A stretch of DNA of 64,000 bases from positions 248,001-312,000 of the forward strand of contig CAWEZX010000004.1 of assembly GCA_963813555.1 (NCBI GenBank). Direction: 5' to 3'. Origin of the DNA: Roseiarcus sp963813555 (GTDB taxonomy: Bacteria > Pseudomonadota > Alphaproteobacteria > Rhizobiales > Beijerinckiaceae). Shown one piece after another: positions 54,880 to 63,959 of the stretch (positions are counted from its first letter, which is position 1; every line of letters begins with the position of its first letter). Made by a program: the position numbers and the translations under genes. The notes below the pieces were generated by a model that saw only the letters and a list, made by a program, of their open reading frames with translations, made no database searches and was not told the origin of the DNA.

Positions 54880-56013
54880 ATGACCCTAGCTCAGGCAGCG
54901 CCGACTGAGGTCCAATCGCGCGAGACCCGCGACGAATGGATCGATCGCCATGCCGGCCGCATCATGGTGCTGCCGGCCGTCATCATCCTGCTCTGCTTTG
55001 CGATCTTCCCGCTGATCGTGTCCGTATACCTATCTCTCTGCCGCTTCGCGCTGGCGGGCGGCAGCTTCACGCTGACCTTCATCGGCCTCTACAACTACAA
55101 ACGCCTGCTGTTCGGGGTCCAACAATATCACCTCATTGGTACGTTGAAGCCGATCGAGACGTCTGGCTGGATCGCTTTTGCCGTCTACGCAGTGGTCGTC
55201 CTCTATTGGCTGGTCCGCTATGTCAGGACGGAATTCACTGTTTTTGGCTTCATCGGGCGGCTCATTTCCATTGCGCTAGCGACCGGACTCATGCTGGCGC
55301 TGCTCGCGACGCTGCCTCCGAAAGCTTATCAGGGCACGTTGCTTACGACTTGCCTTTACGTCCTCTTCGGCGTCACGGCGCAATTTATGATCGGCCTCGG
55401 GCTCGCGCTTCTCTGCGCGCAGCCGATCCGCTGGCGCGGCTTCTTTCGCGTCGTGTTCTTCATTCCGCTGATGGTGACGCCCGTCGGCGTCGCCTACATG
55501 TTCCGTATGCTCGCCGATATGCAGAAGGGGCCGTTCGCCCCTGCAAGCGCGGCGCTCGGCCTCGCCGCCTGGTCCTGGGCGGATCAGGCCTGGTCGGCGC
55601 GGCTCATGGTGCTGATCGGCGACACCTGGCAGTGGACGCCATTCATGTTCATCGTGCTGCTTGCCGCAATCGAAAACCAGCCGCGCGATCAACTTGAGGC
55701 GGCCCGGCTCGACGGGGCGAGCGGATTGCAGATCTTCCGCGACATCACCTGGCCTTCGATCGCGCCGATCGCAGCGACCGTGGTCCTCATTCGGCTGATC
55801 GAGGCGTTCAAGATCATCGACATCCCCAACGTTCTGACCGCAGGCGGCCCTGGCCTCGCAACCGAATCGATGACTCTGCATTCCTTCATCGCCTGGCGGA
55901 CCCAGGACCTCGGCGGCTCCGCGGCGATCGGCTATCTGCTGCTGTTCGTTTCCACGATCACCTGCGTGTCGTTCTTCAACTACGTGGTCCGCTGGACGCG
56001 GAGATATCAGTGA
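54880..56013 (+). CDS. Carbohydrate ABC transporter permease, MalF type, with extra helices
   Basis: 377 residues. The first helix (IMVLPAVIILLCFAIFPLIV) and a following NYKRLL segment are standard. Then an added stretch (about residues 95-150) carries two more hydrophobic helices: WIAFAVYAVVVLYWLVRYVR and LISIALATGLMLALLATLP. The core resumes at LLTTCLYVLFGVTAQFMIGL, with EAA loop RDQLEAARLDGASGLQIFRD. It overlaps the MalG-type gene by four bases. Confidence 0.92.
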   Translation: MTLAQAAPTEVQSRETRDEWIDRHAGRIMVLPAVIILLCFAIFPLIVSVYLSLCRFALAGGSFTLTFIGLYNYKRLLFGVQQYHLIGTLKPIETSGWIAFAVYAVVVLYWLVRYVRTEFTVFGFIGRLISIALATGLMLALLATLPPKAYQGTLLTTCLYVLFGVTAQFMIGLGLALLCAQPIRWRGFFRVVFFIPLMVTPVGVAYMFRMLADMQKGPFAPASAALGLAAWSWADQAWSARLMVLIGDTWQWTPFMFIVLLAAIENQPRDQLEAARLDGASGLQIFRDITWPSIAPIAATVVLIRLIEAFKIIDIPNVLTAGGPGLATESMTLHSFIAWRTQDLGGSAAIGYLLLFVSTITCVSFFNYVVRWTRRYQ

Positions 56014-57062
56014 GCGACGCCGCCGAATCCCGCGGCCTCGTGCGCCGTCTATTCGAGGCGAAGAGCCTTGAGGAGATGTCGGCGCCGACAAAGATCGTCG
56101 TTTACGCGGTCCTCGGTTTATGGACGCTCGTTGTTCTCTTTCCGCTCTACTGGGTGCTGGTGACCTCGTTCAAGATCGAGGTCGAGGTCGACAGCGGTCC
56201 TTTCTACATTCCGTTCATTGATTTCAAGCCGACGCTTGACGCCTGGAACTTCATGCTTCTGCAGAACAATACGCTGGGCCCCTATCTCAACTCGATCGTG
56301 GTGACGCTTTCGAGCACGGTGCTGGCGCTGCTCATCGGCGCGCTCGCGGCTTACGCGTTGGTGCGCATCCGTTTCCAAGTCAAACTGGCCGCGATCGTGA
56401 CCTTCCTCGTGCTCCTGATCGCGGTCATCCTTGCGGTCGCGGCGTTGCATGTGCCCTGGCAGGCCGCGGGGGCTGTAGCGATCGCGCTCTTCCTGCTCGC
56501 GCTTGGCACGTTTGTTCGGCGCTTCAAGCCGGCAGTCGGCAACAACGACATCGAGTTCTGGATGATCTCGAACCGGATCATGCCGCCGATCGTCGCTGTG
56601 CTGCCGATCTACGTGATGTTCCAGCATCTCAAGTTGCTCGACACGCAATTCGCGCTGATTGCGACCTATACCGGCGTCAACCTGCCGATCGTCGTCTGGC
56701 TGACGCGCGACTTCTTCGCCGCCGTCCCCCTCGACCTTGAGGAGAGCGCGGAGATCGACGGCGCTTCGAAGTTCCGGGTGTTCTTCACAATCGCTCTGCC
56801 CCTCGTGCGCTCGGGCCTCGCCGCGACCTTCATGCTCGTGTTCATCCTCGCGTGGAACGAATTCCTGCTCGCGCTTTTCCTTACCAACGCAAACGCTCAG
56901 ACCATGCCGGTGCTTGTTGCGGCGCAAAATACGACGCGCGGACCGCAATGGTGGTACATGTCGGTGCTGATCGTCATCATGATCGCGCCGGTCATCGTCA
57001 TCGCCGCCTTCCTGCAGAAGCACATTGCGCGGGGCCTTCTCGTTGGCGCGGTCAAAGGATAG
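56010..57062 (+). CDS. Carbohydrate ABC transporter permease, MalG type, with extra helices
   Basis: 350 residues, longer than the usual 275-310. After the second core helix (GALAAYALVRIRFQVKLAAI) an inserted hydrophobic pair follows (IVTFLVLLIAVILAVAALHV and AAGAVAIALFLLALGTFVRR). The core then resumes at FWMISNRIMPPIVAVLPIYV. The EAA loop is LDLEESAEIDGASKFRVFFT. It ends IARGLLVGAVKG, typical of MalG. Partner of the preceding MalF-type permease. Confidence 0.92.
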   Translation: MSDAAESRGLVRRLFEAKSLEEMSAPTKIVVYAVLGLWTLVVLFPLYWVLVTSFKIEVEVDSGPFYIPFIDFKPTLDAWNFMLLQNNTLGPYLNSIVVTLSSTVLALLIGALAAYALVRIRFQVKLAAIVTFLVLLIAVILAVAALHVPWQAAGAVAIALFLLALGTFVRRFKPAVGNNDIEFWMISNRIMPPIVAVLPIYVMFQHLKLLDTQFALIATYTGVNLPIVVWLTRDFFAAVPLDLEESAEIDGASKFRVFFTIALPLVRSGLAATFMLVFILAWNEFLLALFLTNANAQTMPVLVAAQNTTRGPQWWYMSVLIVIMIAPVIVIAAFLQKHIARGLLVGAVKG

Positions 57063-57067
57063 CGCCG

Positions 57068-58117
57068 ATGCGGGTGAGGCTCGAGAACATCTATAAGTCT
57101 TTCGGGTCGGTGGAGGTGGTCAAGGGTCTGGACCTCGAGGTCCAGAACGGAGAATTTCTCGTCCTGCTCGGGGCGTCGGGTTCAGGCAAGACGACGGCGT
57201 TGCGCATGATCGCGGGCCTCGAAAAGGCCTCCTCCGGTTCAATCCATATCGGCGAGCGCGACGTCACCAACGTGTTGCCGAAGTACCGCGACATCGCCAT
57301 GGTCTTCCAGTCCTACGCGCTCTACCCGCATATGACGGTGTTCGCGAACATCGCCTATCCGCTGACGGTGCGCGGCCAGCCGAAAGTCGAGGTCGAGGCA
57401 GCGGTCAAGGACGTCGCGCGACAGGTGCAGCTCGATACGCTGCTCGATCGCTATCCCCGGCAGCTCTCGGGCGGCCAGCGCCAGCGAGTGGCGCTAGCCC
57501 GCGCGATGATCCGCCGCCCCGCCGCATTTCTTATGGACGAGCCGCTATCCAACCTCGACGCCAAACTCCGCGGCTATATGCGCGCCGAGCTCAAACACAT
57601 GCAGCATCAGCTCGGCGTCACGACACTCTATGTGACGCACGACCAGATCGAGGCGATGACGCTCGCTCATCGCGTGGCTCTGCTCGAGAAAGGCGTGCTG
57701 CAGCAGCTCGACACGCCGGCCAATATCTACAATGCGCCCGCCAATCTGTTCGTCGCCGGCTTCATCGGATCGCCGCCGATGAACTTCTTCGACGGCGAGC
57801 TTGCCGACGGCCGCTTCTCGGGTCCGGCCGGAAGCTTCGGGACAAAGACGCGCGTTTCGCAGCGTCGGGCAGTCGCTGGCGTCCGTCCGGAGGATTGCAA
57901 GGTCACAGAGCCGGGCGCGGGCAGGATCGTCGGCGAGGTCTATACAACTGAGCTCATGGGCGACCACGCCCTCGTCACCTGCCGGGTCGACGGCGGCACG
58001 ATGACGGTCAAGGCGGACAAGTCCTTCGACCGGCGGGACGGCGCCCCAATCGGTGTCGATTTCGCCGACACGAGCGTCCATGTCTTCGACCAGGACTCGG
58101 GCGACCGCCTCCGTTGA
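57068..58117 (+). CDS. MalK/UgpC-type ABC transporter ATP-binding protein
   Basis: 349 residues from ATG 57068, five bases after the permease stop. Walker A LGASGSGKTTALRMIAGLEK, Q-loop VFQSYALYPHMTVFANIAYP, signature QLSGGQRQRVALARAM, Walker B FLMDEPLSNLDAKLR, then the regulatory TOBE domain (AGFIGSPPMNFFDGEL, AVAGVRPEDCKV). Intact, unlike the related ATPase at 44093. CUT1 ATPases of this kind can sometimes serve several permease pairs. Confidence 0.93.
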   Translation: MRVRLENIYKSFGSVEVVKGLDLEVQNGEFLVLLGASGSGKTTALRMIAGLEKASSGSIHIGERDVTNVLPKYRDIAMVFQSYALYPHMTVFANIAYPLTVRGQPKVEVEAAVKDVARQVQLDTLLDRYPRQLSGGQRQRVALARAMIRRPAAFLMDEPLSNLDAKLRGYMRAELKHMQHQLGVTTLYVTHDQIEAMTLAHRVALLEKGVLQQLDTPANIYNAPANLFVAGFIGSPPMNFFDGELADGRFSGPAGSFGTKTRVSQRRAVAGVRPEDCKVTEPGAGRIVGEVYTTELMGDHALVTCRVDGGTMTVKADKSFDRRDGAPIGVDFADTSVHVFDQDSGDRLR

Positions 58118-58436
58118 TCTCGTCGGGCTTATCTCAGACGTGTCGCGTGGCTTCACGGGCAATCCGGCTTAAGCTGTCGAACTCAGGTCCGGAAGTCGGG
58201 ATATCAATACCGAAGACTTCCGCGATCACCCGCGTCCAGCCGTGGATGAAATAGACCCACCCGTCTTCGACCCTGAGCCCCCGGCCCATCTCAGCCGCCC
58301 GCGCCTGGCGCAGGAATTCAAGATCGCCTCTGTAATTGAAGTCCCAGGCGATCCCATCGCGGGGGAATCGCGCCGCGTTGGTGAGCGGCGAGCCGGGCCG
58401 GTCCTTGCCGAGCCCGGTCGCGTTCACGACCATTGA

Positions 58437-59608
58437 TACGAGTTCCGGGTGATTGACTCGGCGGGGAAGGATTCTCAGTTGGATTTCCCGCTGGTAGATA
58501 GGAAAGCCATGATTTGCTGGGGGCGAGCATGGCGCATGTGGCCGGTCATCTGAGCGTTGCGGCATTGGAGGAGCGTTACGAAGCCAGCGGGGACGCGATG
58601 TCTTCGCGGCATTTCCAGACGATCTGGCTGTTGGCGAAGGGCCATACGATCGGGGAAGTGTCGGCGATGACCTCGTTTGGGAGCCGCTGGATCGAGCAGC
58701 TTCTGGAGCGCTACAACGCGCGCGGGCCTTCGGCGCTGGGCGATCTCCGGCGCGGCAACGGCGCGGTGGCGACTGTTCTGAGGCCCGAGGTGTTGGATCG
58801 GCTTGGCGCTCGTCTTGCCGATCCTCCGCCGGACGGCGGGGTTTGGACGAGCGCCAAGGTTGCGCAATGGATGGCGGGCGAGTTGGGCCTGGCGTCGCTC
58901 GCCGCGCAGCGTGGCTGGGAGGCGCTGAGGGCGATCGATTGGTCGATCCAAAAGCCGCGGCCGCGCAACCCCAAGGCGGCGACGCTCGAGGAGCAGGACG
59001 ACTTCAAAAAAAAGTGGCCGACATTGTCGCCGAGGAAGCGGCGCGCCATCCCGACACGCCGATCGAGACTTTCGCGACCGACGAACACCGGATCGGCCTG
59101 AAGCCGGTGACGCGGCGAGTCTGGGCGCCTGTGGGCAAACGGCCGATCTCGCACGGCCACCATCGGTTCGAATGGCTTTATGTGACGGCCTTCGTCTCAC
59201 CCGCCACCGGTGAAGTCTTCTGGTACGTCTCGAACGGCGTATCGAAGCCTTTCTTCGAGGCGCTGCTGCGCTTGTTCGCCGAGGAAGCCGGCGCAGGGCG
59301 CGATCGGATCATCGTGCTCGTGCTCGACAACGCCGGCTGGCACGGTGAAGCCGGCCTTGTCGTACCGGAAGGGGTTCGTCTCGTCTTCCAACCCGCCTAT
59401 ACCCCCGAAGTGCAGCCGGCCGAAACGCTCTGGACGCTGGTCGACGAGCCGATCGTCAACAAGCACATTCCCGACCTCGAAACGCTCGACGAGGTCATCT
59501 CCGCACGTTGCGCCGCCCTCGCTGCGGAGCGACAAAAAATCAAAAGCCAAGCCGGCTTCCACTGGTGGCCCAAAATCGCCAACCCGAGGTGATCACCAGG
59601 AAATCGTA
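58437..59608 (+). mobile_element. IS630-like element inserted in a shikimate dehydrogenase-like gene
   Basis: Inverted repeats start TACGAGTTCCGGGTGATT at 58437 and, inverted, TACGATTTCCTGGTGATC ending 59608. Direct TGA copies flank it at 58434-58436 and 59609-59611. It carries one transposase gene with an A8 frameshift run. Removing the element and one TGA restores the host reading frame. Confidence 0.88.
58529..59592 (+). CDS. IS630-like transposase, -1 frameshift at A8
   Basis: The first frame from ATG 58529 encodes a HTH region: HFQTIWLLAKGHTIGEVSAM and SRWIEQLLERYNARGPSALG. At eight adenines (59006-59013) a -1 shift enters the second frame: KKVADIVAEEAARHPDTPIE, FATDEHRIGLKPVTRRVWAP, VLVLDNAGWHGEAGLVVPEG and PAYTPEVQPAETLWTLVDEP, a D-D-E domain with tryptophan-rich end. 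About 354 residues when joined. The run and the intact motifs suggest programmed expression and an active copy. Confidence 0.88.
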
Positions 59609-60464
59609 TGAGCCGGCCGGAAGGCGTTCGACGAGCCGGTCGGCCGCCACCGGCTCGGGCGTGACGGCATACTCGGCCGTAATCGCGAAGCCGTCCCGCG
59701 CATGGACCGCACGGATGTCCTCAAGTCCGCGCTCAGCGAGCGCGGTGATGGTGAGCTTGCGGGGAACGTCGCCGCCTTCATTGGCGCGATCATGGAGGAA
59801 GAGGGCTAGCGCCATCGCGGCGCCGCCCGCCCCGAGAATGAGCATTTCGCCGCCGCTCCGGCGCCAGTATCCGGCCTCGACGATTGCCGCGAGGGCGCAG
59901 CCCACAGAGATTGGATCCTTCGCATGGCCGCAGAGTCTCGTTGCACGCTTCGAGATGCAGCTGACCTCGCCGAGCCTAAACGCGAGCGGGTCGAGATCGT
60001 CGAACAAGTCGCGCGCCGCCCTGAGCAGATTGACTTTGTGCGTCGTCACCAGCGCGCCGAGGGACAGCGGATCGGCCTTGATTAACGTGACCGCGTCCCG
60101 GTAGCGGGCCGGCGCGGAGTCCAACGGAAACTCCATTCCCATAAGCGCCGCATCCAGGCCCAGCGCCTCGGCCCAATGCGGAAAGACGAGACGCCAATGA
60201 AAACCATCGTGCGGCGCGTCGCGGGGGGAGGGAACGTTTGTTGGAGGGTCCATTAGCGGATACGATCTCTACTCCAATAGGATTGTTCCCGCGAGGACAG
60301 CGAGCCCGGCCCGCCAGGCGCCGTCGGGGGCGAGTGGTCGCGCAAACGCCGTGGATCGCGGCCCTGGTTTTCGTTTCGGGCGGGGATGATTATCTAAAGC
60401 GAGTTGGAAGCATTCGCGCCCGGCTCCGGGCGCGATCTCCATCTCAACAGGAGGCTTGAGCGCC

Positions 60465-60983
60465 ATGGCAGGATCAACGGAGCGGGCGGTTCTCGCGGGC
60501 GGATGTTTCTGGGGTATGCAGGATCTGATTCGCCGCTATCCGGGGGTCATTTCGACCCGGGTCGGCTACACCGGCGGCGAGGTCCCCAATGCGACCTACC
60601 GCAATCACGGCAATCACGCCGAGGCGATCGAGATTGTCTTCGATCCGGCCCAGACCAGCTACCGTAAGCTGCTTGAGCTCTTCTTTCAGATCCACGATCC
60701 GTCAACTCGAAATCGTCAGGGCAACGACGTCGGCGCGAGCTACCGGTCGGCGATCTTTTTCACCAATGAGGAGCAGAGGCGCGTGGCGCTCGACACCATC
60801 GCCGATGTCGAGGCCTCGGGTCTATGGCCAGGCAAGGTGGTGACCGAAGTCGCGCCGGCCGGCCCGTTCTGGCAGGCCGAGCCTGAGCATCAGGATTATC
60901 TCGAGCGCTACCCGAACGGCTACACCTGCCACTTCCCGCGCCCCAATTGGCTGCTGCCGAAGCGGGCCGCCGCCGCGGAATAA
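60465..60983 (+). CDS. msrA: Peptide methionine sulfoxide reductase MsrA
   Basis: 172 residues from ATG 60465, ten bases after AGGAGG. Catalytic motif GGCFWGMQDL near residues 12-21, then GVISTRVGYTGGEVPNATYR, FFQIHDPSTRNRQGNDVGAS and YRSAIFFTNEEQ, all family hallmarks. It reduces S-methionine sulfoxide in proteins with thioredoxin. No recycling cysteine is seen at the C-terminus (ending LLPKRAAAAE). Single gene with its own promoter region. Confidence 0.96.
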   Translation: MAGSTERAVLAGGCFWGMQDLIRRYPGVISTRVGYTGGEVPNATYRNHGNHAEAIEIVFDPAQTSYRKLLELFFQIHDPSTRNRQGNDVGASYRSAIFFTNEEQRRVALDTIADVEASGLWPGKVVTEVAPAGPFWQAEPEHQDYLERYPNGYTCHFPRPNWLLPKRAAAAE

Positions 60984-61453
60984 GGCGGTTCTGTCCGACG
61001 AATGATTGATCTGCCCGCGCCGCCAATGGGGGTCTTGATCCGATTCTCCTGACCGCGAAGGCTTCGACGGCGATTTCACAGACCGCTTCGCTTGGAGGAA
61101 AAAGATCGGTTTTTCGTGGGATTGGCCAAGGGTGCGAGCGCAGCGATCCAGGATGGAGGGCTTGCAGCGACCCTGGATCACCGCATGCCACCGAGGTCTC
61201 ACCCGGAGTCCTGGGAACAGTACGCGTTTAGCCGCGAACGCGTTGAAAGAGCACTCGCAAAGACAGCTATAGGTTACGATCAGATCGACACTGCTTCCCA
61301 CGCTTCACGAACGTCATGTTTTGGGAAAGGCAGGCGATACCGCCCTTCAAAGCCCCATCCCGGCGAGAAAGGCCGTTTCGCGCGAACCGATCAAACTCAT
61401 CCCCTCCTCCTGCAGGAGGAGGGGAACTGTGCGCCCCATCCAAATGAAAGGGC
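60984..61453. other. Intergenic region with a long palindrome
   Basis: About 470 bases between msrA and the convergent glycine-zipper gene. Open frames here show no protein features. The only notable structure is the 24-base palindrome at 61401. Confidence 0.45.
61401..61424. repeat. Perfect 24-base palindrome
   Basis: CCCCTCCTCCTG and its complement CAGGAGGAGGGG are directly joined with no loop. It lies 30 bases beyond the stop of the minus-strand glycine-zipper gene. It has no adjacent T-run in that direction, so a terminator role is uncertain. Confidence 0.65.
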
Positions 61454-61693
61454 TTAGTACGGATGGTAGTGGTGATGATGATAATACCCGTAGTGGTGAT
61501 GATAATACCGGTGGTTGCTCACGGAGTTGCCGATGGCCGCGCCGCCGAGTCCACCCACGACCGCGCCGACCGGACCACCCACGACAGCTCCGCCAACAGC
61601 GCCCGCAACTCCTCCGGTCAGCGCTCCGCTCTCGTTAGCCATCGCTGCCGAAGAAGAGGCGCAGATCAGTGTTGCGGTCGCGGCAGCAAGCAT
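61454..61693 (-). CDS. Glycine-zipper protein with His/Tyr-rich tail
   Basis: 79 residues. A signal peptide (MLAAATATLICASSSAAMAN) is followed by glycine-zipper repeats (GGVAGAVGGAVVGGPVGAVV, GGLGGAAIGNSVSNH) and a tail of mixed histidine and tyrosine (HHHYGYYHHHHYHPY). The latter could bind metal. The best ribosome site (GGAGG) stands before an ATG 17 bases upstream that is one base out of frame. Either the annotated start is used with a weak site, or one base is added here too. Envelope-associated; function unknown. Confidence 0.65.
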   Translation of the reverse strand: MLAAATATLICASSSAAMANESGALTGGVAGAVGGAVVGGPVGAVVGGLGGAAIGNSVSNHRYYHHHYGYYHHHHYHPY

Positions 61694-61878
61694 CCATCGA
61701 GTTCATAAAAACCTCCATCGGACTTGGCGGAAATTGCCGATGCTTCTCGGCGCATTCCCTGTCCTCACGGCTCATAAACCGCGTTGGAGGCTGAAAAGTT
61801 CCCGGGGCTTCTACATGTAAAACTGGACATATAGTCTGGGCGAACCGCTCCCGCGTTGCGGAATTCGTCGGTCTGCTG

Positions 61879-63093
61879 TCAATGCGCCTTCAGCAATTCG
61901 CCGCGCCGCTCCGGGCTGAAGCGTATCACGATCGCGATCGCGACCGCGATCACGCCAGCCACCACCGCCAGGGCAAATCGATAGTCGCCCCCGTTTGCCT
62001 GAGCAATCTGAGCCTGGAACGGACCGTTATAGGAGGCGAGGAAATTGCCCGCCTGGTAGACGAAGGCCGGAATCGTCGCGCGCGCGGCGCCGGGCGACAA
62101 TTCGTTGAGATGAGCGGGAATCACGCCCCAGGCGCCTTGCACCGCGACTTGCATGATGAATGCGCCGACCGCGAGCAAGATCGGCGTCGAGGCGTAGGCC
62201 CATAAGGGAAGCGCCGGCAGCGCGATGAGCGCCGCGATCGTGATCGCATTGACCCTGCCGACCTTCTCGGACACATGGCCAAATATGAGGCCGCCGGCGA
62301 TGGCTCCGAGATTGGCGACGATGACGATCCAGCTCACCGTGCCGGGGTCGAAATTGTGCTGCTTTTGCAGGAAGGTCGGATAGAGGTCCTGCGTGCCATG
62401 GCTGAACAGGTTGAAGCACATCATCAGCACGACCATGTAGATGACCAAGCCTCTGTGCTCAGTGATCGTCTCCCACAGCGGAGGCTTCTCACGCGCTCTT
62501 GACGCCTCGAAGGCCGGCAATTCGGGAACGCCGCTGCGGATGAACAGCACGACGAAAGCGGGCATGACGCTGAGCAAGAACATCGCTCGCCAACCGATCG
62601 TATAGTCGCCGAAAGTTCGGCCAAAGAGAAGGCCGTAGGCGATCGCGGCAAGCAGGAACCCGGTCGGATAGCCGCACTGCAGGATCCCGGACACGAGCCC
62701 CCGCGCCCGCGGCGGAATGGACTCCATCGCCAGCGAGCTGCCGAGGCCCCATTCGCCCCCCATGGCGACGCCAAACAGCGCGCGTAAGATCAAAAAGACC
62801 GTGAGGTTCGGCGAGAAAGCAGCGAGCGCGCCGAGAATCGAATAGCAGAGGATATCCAGCATCAACGCCGGCTTGCGTCCCCACCGGTCGCCGAGCCGGC
62901 CGAAGATGAACGCGCCGACGAATCGCATCGCCAGTGTCAGGAACAGGGCGTACGCCACCGCCGGCACCCCGACGCCGAACTCCTTGGCGATGTCCTTGAG
63001 CAGAAAAGTCAGCACGAAGAAGTCGAAGGCGTCGAGCATCCAGCCGAGAAATGCGGCGAGGATCGTCTTCTTCTGCTCGCCTGTGAGATCCAT
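61879..63093 (-). CDS. MFS transporter, sialate/lactate (SHS/NanT-like) type
   Basis: 404 residues, about twelve membrane helices. N-terminal KKTILAAFLGWMLDAFDFFV, the loop 2-3 motif GRLGDRWGRKPALMLDIL, and GVAMGGEWGLGSSLAMESIP, which is characteristic of sialic-acid/lactate/carboxylate proton symporters. GHVSEKVGRVNAITIAAL is the matching loop 8-9 motif. Probably imports a monocarboxylate or acid sugar. Divergent from cmk. Confidence 0.9.
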   Translation of the reverse strand: MDLTGEQKKTILAAFLGWMLDAFDFFVLTFLLKDIAKEFGVGVPAVAYALFLTLAMRFVGAFIFGRLGDRWGRKPALMLDILCYSILGALAAFSPNLTVFLILRALFGVAMGGEWGLGSSLAMESIPPRARGLVSGILQCGYPTGFLLAAIAYGLLFGRTFGDYTIGWRAMFLLSVMPAFVVLFIRSGVPELPAFEASRAREKPPLWETITEHRGLVIYMVVLMMCFNLFSHGTQDLYPTFLQKQHNFDPGTVSWIVIVANLGAIAGGLIFGHVSEKVGRVNAITIAALIALPALPLWAYASTPILLAVGAFIMQVAVQGAWGVIPAHLNELSPGAARATIPAFVYQAGNFLASYNGPFQAQIAQANGGDYRFALAVVAGVIAVAIAIVIRFSPERRGELLKAH

Positions 63094-63277
63094 GGCCGGC
63101 CCTCCGCATGGCGCGCCTTCGGCGCCGTCGCATTCCTGTCATAGCCCGGCCTTTGTCGGGCGGCCAGCCTTCCGCCCCATCCGGTCCGCGCCAATCACGC
63201 GAGCCTCGACAGGCGCCTCGCCGCACTTTAAGAGCGCCGTCCGAGGCGGAGTCTCGGGGAAGCGGGCGGCTTTGAGG

Positions 63278-63908
63278 ATGATCATCGCCATCGATGGGCC
63301 CGCGGCCTCGGGCAAAGGCACCATCGCGCGCCGAATCGCCGCGCACTACCGGCTGCCTCATCTCGACACCGGGCTCCTCTACCGCGCGACCGCCGCTGCC
63401 CTGATCGCCGAGGACCGCGATCTTTATGACGAGGCCGCGGCGGTCGCCGCCGCCCGAGGACTGGGCCTCACAGACTTCAACGATGGGACTTTGCGCACGC
63501 GCCAGATGGGAGAGGCGGCTTCGGTGGTCGCCGCGATGCCTCGGGTCCGTGCGGCGCTGATCGATGCGCAGCGCGCTTTCGCGGCCCGGCCGGGCGGCGC
63601 GGTGCTCGACGGGCGGGACATTGGCACAGTCATTTGTCCCGACGCCGCGGTGAAGATCTTCGTCACCGCCAGCGCGGCGGCGCGGGCGCAGCGGCGCGCG
63701 CTCGAATTGATTCAGCGCGGCGAAAAGGGCGATTACCAGGCGATATTGGCCGACATCATTCGCCGCGACGCCCGCGAATTCGAGCCGGGCCGCGGCGCCG
63801 TTGCGCCCGGCTGACGACGCGGTAAGGTTGGACACAACCAATCTCGGAATTGACGCCGCCTCGGCCGAAGCGATTCGGATTGTCGAGGCGGCGCGGATCA
63901 GGGTGTAG
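63278..63908 (+). pseudogene. cmk: Cytidylate kinase, frame broken by one added base near the C-terminus
   Basis: ATG 63278: AIDGPAASGKGTIARRIAAH (P-loop), LPHLDTGLLYRATAAALIAE, LDGRDIGTVICPDAAVKIFV and ADIIRRDARE. The original frame then stops at 63812-63814 after 178 residues. In the next frame the family's C-terminus is complete: SRAAAPLRPADDAVRLDTTN, LGIDAASAEAIRIVEAARI, stop 63906-63908. Removing one base in GAATTCG near 63776-63779 gives the expected RDARDSSRAAAPL. The enzyme makes CDP from CMP and is normally essential, so the extra base may be a sequence error. Confidence 0.9.
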
Positions 63909-63940
63909 ACCGGGTCCAGCGCCGCCGTCCTGTCAACGGT

Positions 63941-63959
63941 CGCCGCCGATCAGGCGGCG
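63941..63959. other. Hairpin downstream of cmk
   Basis: CGCCGCC, loop GATCA, GGCGGCG, with no T-run after it. In many alphaproteobacteria rpsA follows cmk, so this could be in the rpsA leader, but the gene itself lies beyond the window. Confidence 0.3.

Larger units (their letters stand above)
58134..60253 (-). pseudogene. Shikimate dehydrogenase-like gene split by an IS element
   Basis: The N-terminal part (60253 to about 59609) has LIKADPLSLGALVTTHKVNL, EVSCISKRATRLCGHAKDPI and the nucleotide-binding MLILGAGGAAMALALFL, up to VERLPAGS. The C-terminal part (58436 to 58134) resumes at MVVNATGLGKDRPGSPLTNA and continues with GIAWDFNYRGDLEFL and HGWTRVIAEVFGIDIPTSGP. Removing bases 58437-59608 plus one copy of the flanking triplet joins GS to MVVNAT in frame. 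The intact protein would have about 315 residues. It belongs to a shikimate/quinate-dehydrogenase-related family, not necessarily the housekeeping AroE. Confidence 0.9.

Noticed and set aside
58437..59608. TA as the duplicated target of the IS in the shikimate dehydrogenase-like gene
   Set aside because: Joining at TA leaves the host gene out of frame with an early stop; joining at the TGA triplet restores it exactly.
61454..61520. Microsatellite-like GTGATGATGATAATA pattern
   Set aside because: It is explained by the His/Tyr codons of the glycine-zipper protein and is not a regular tandem repeat.
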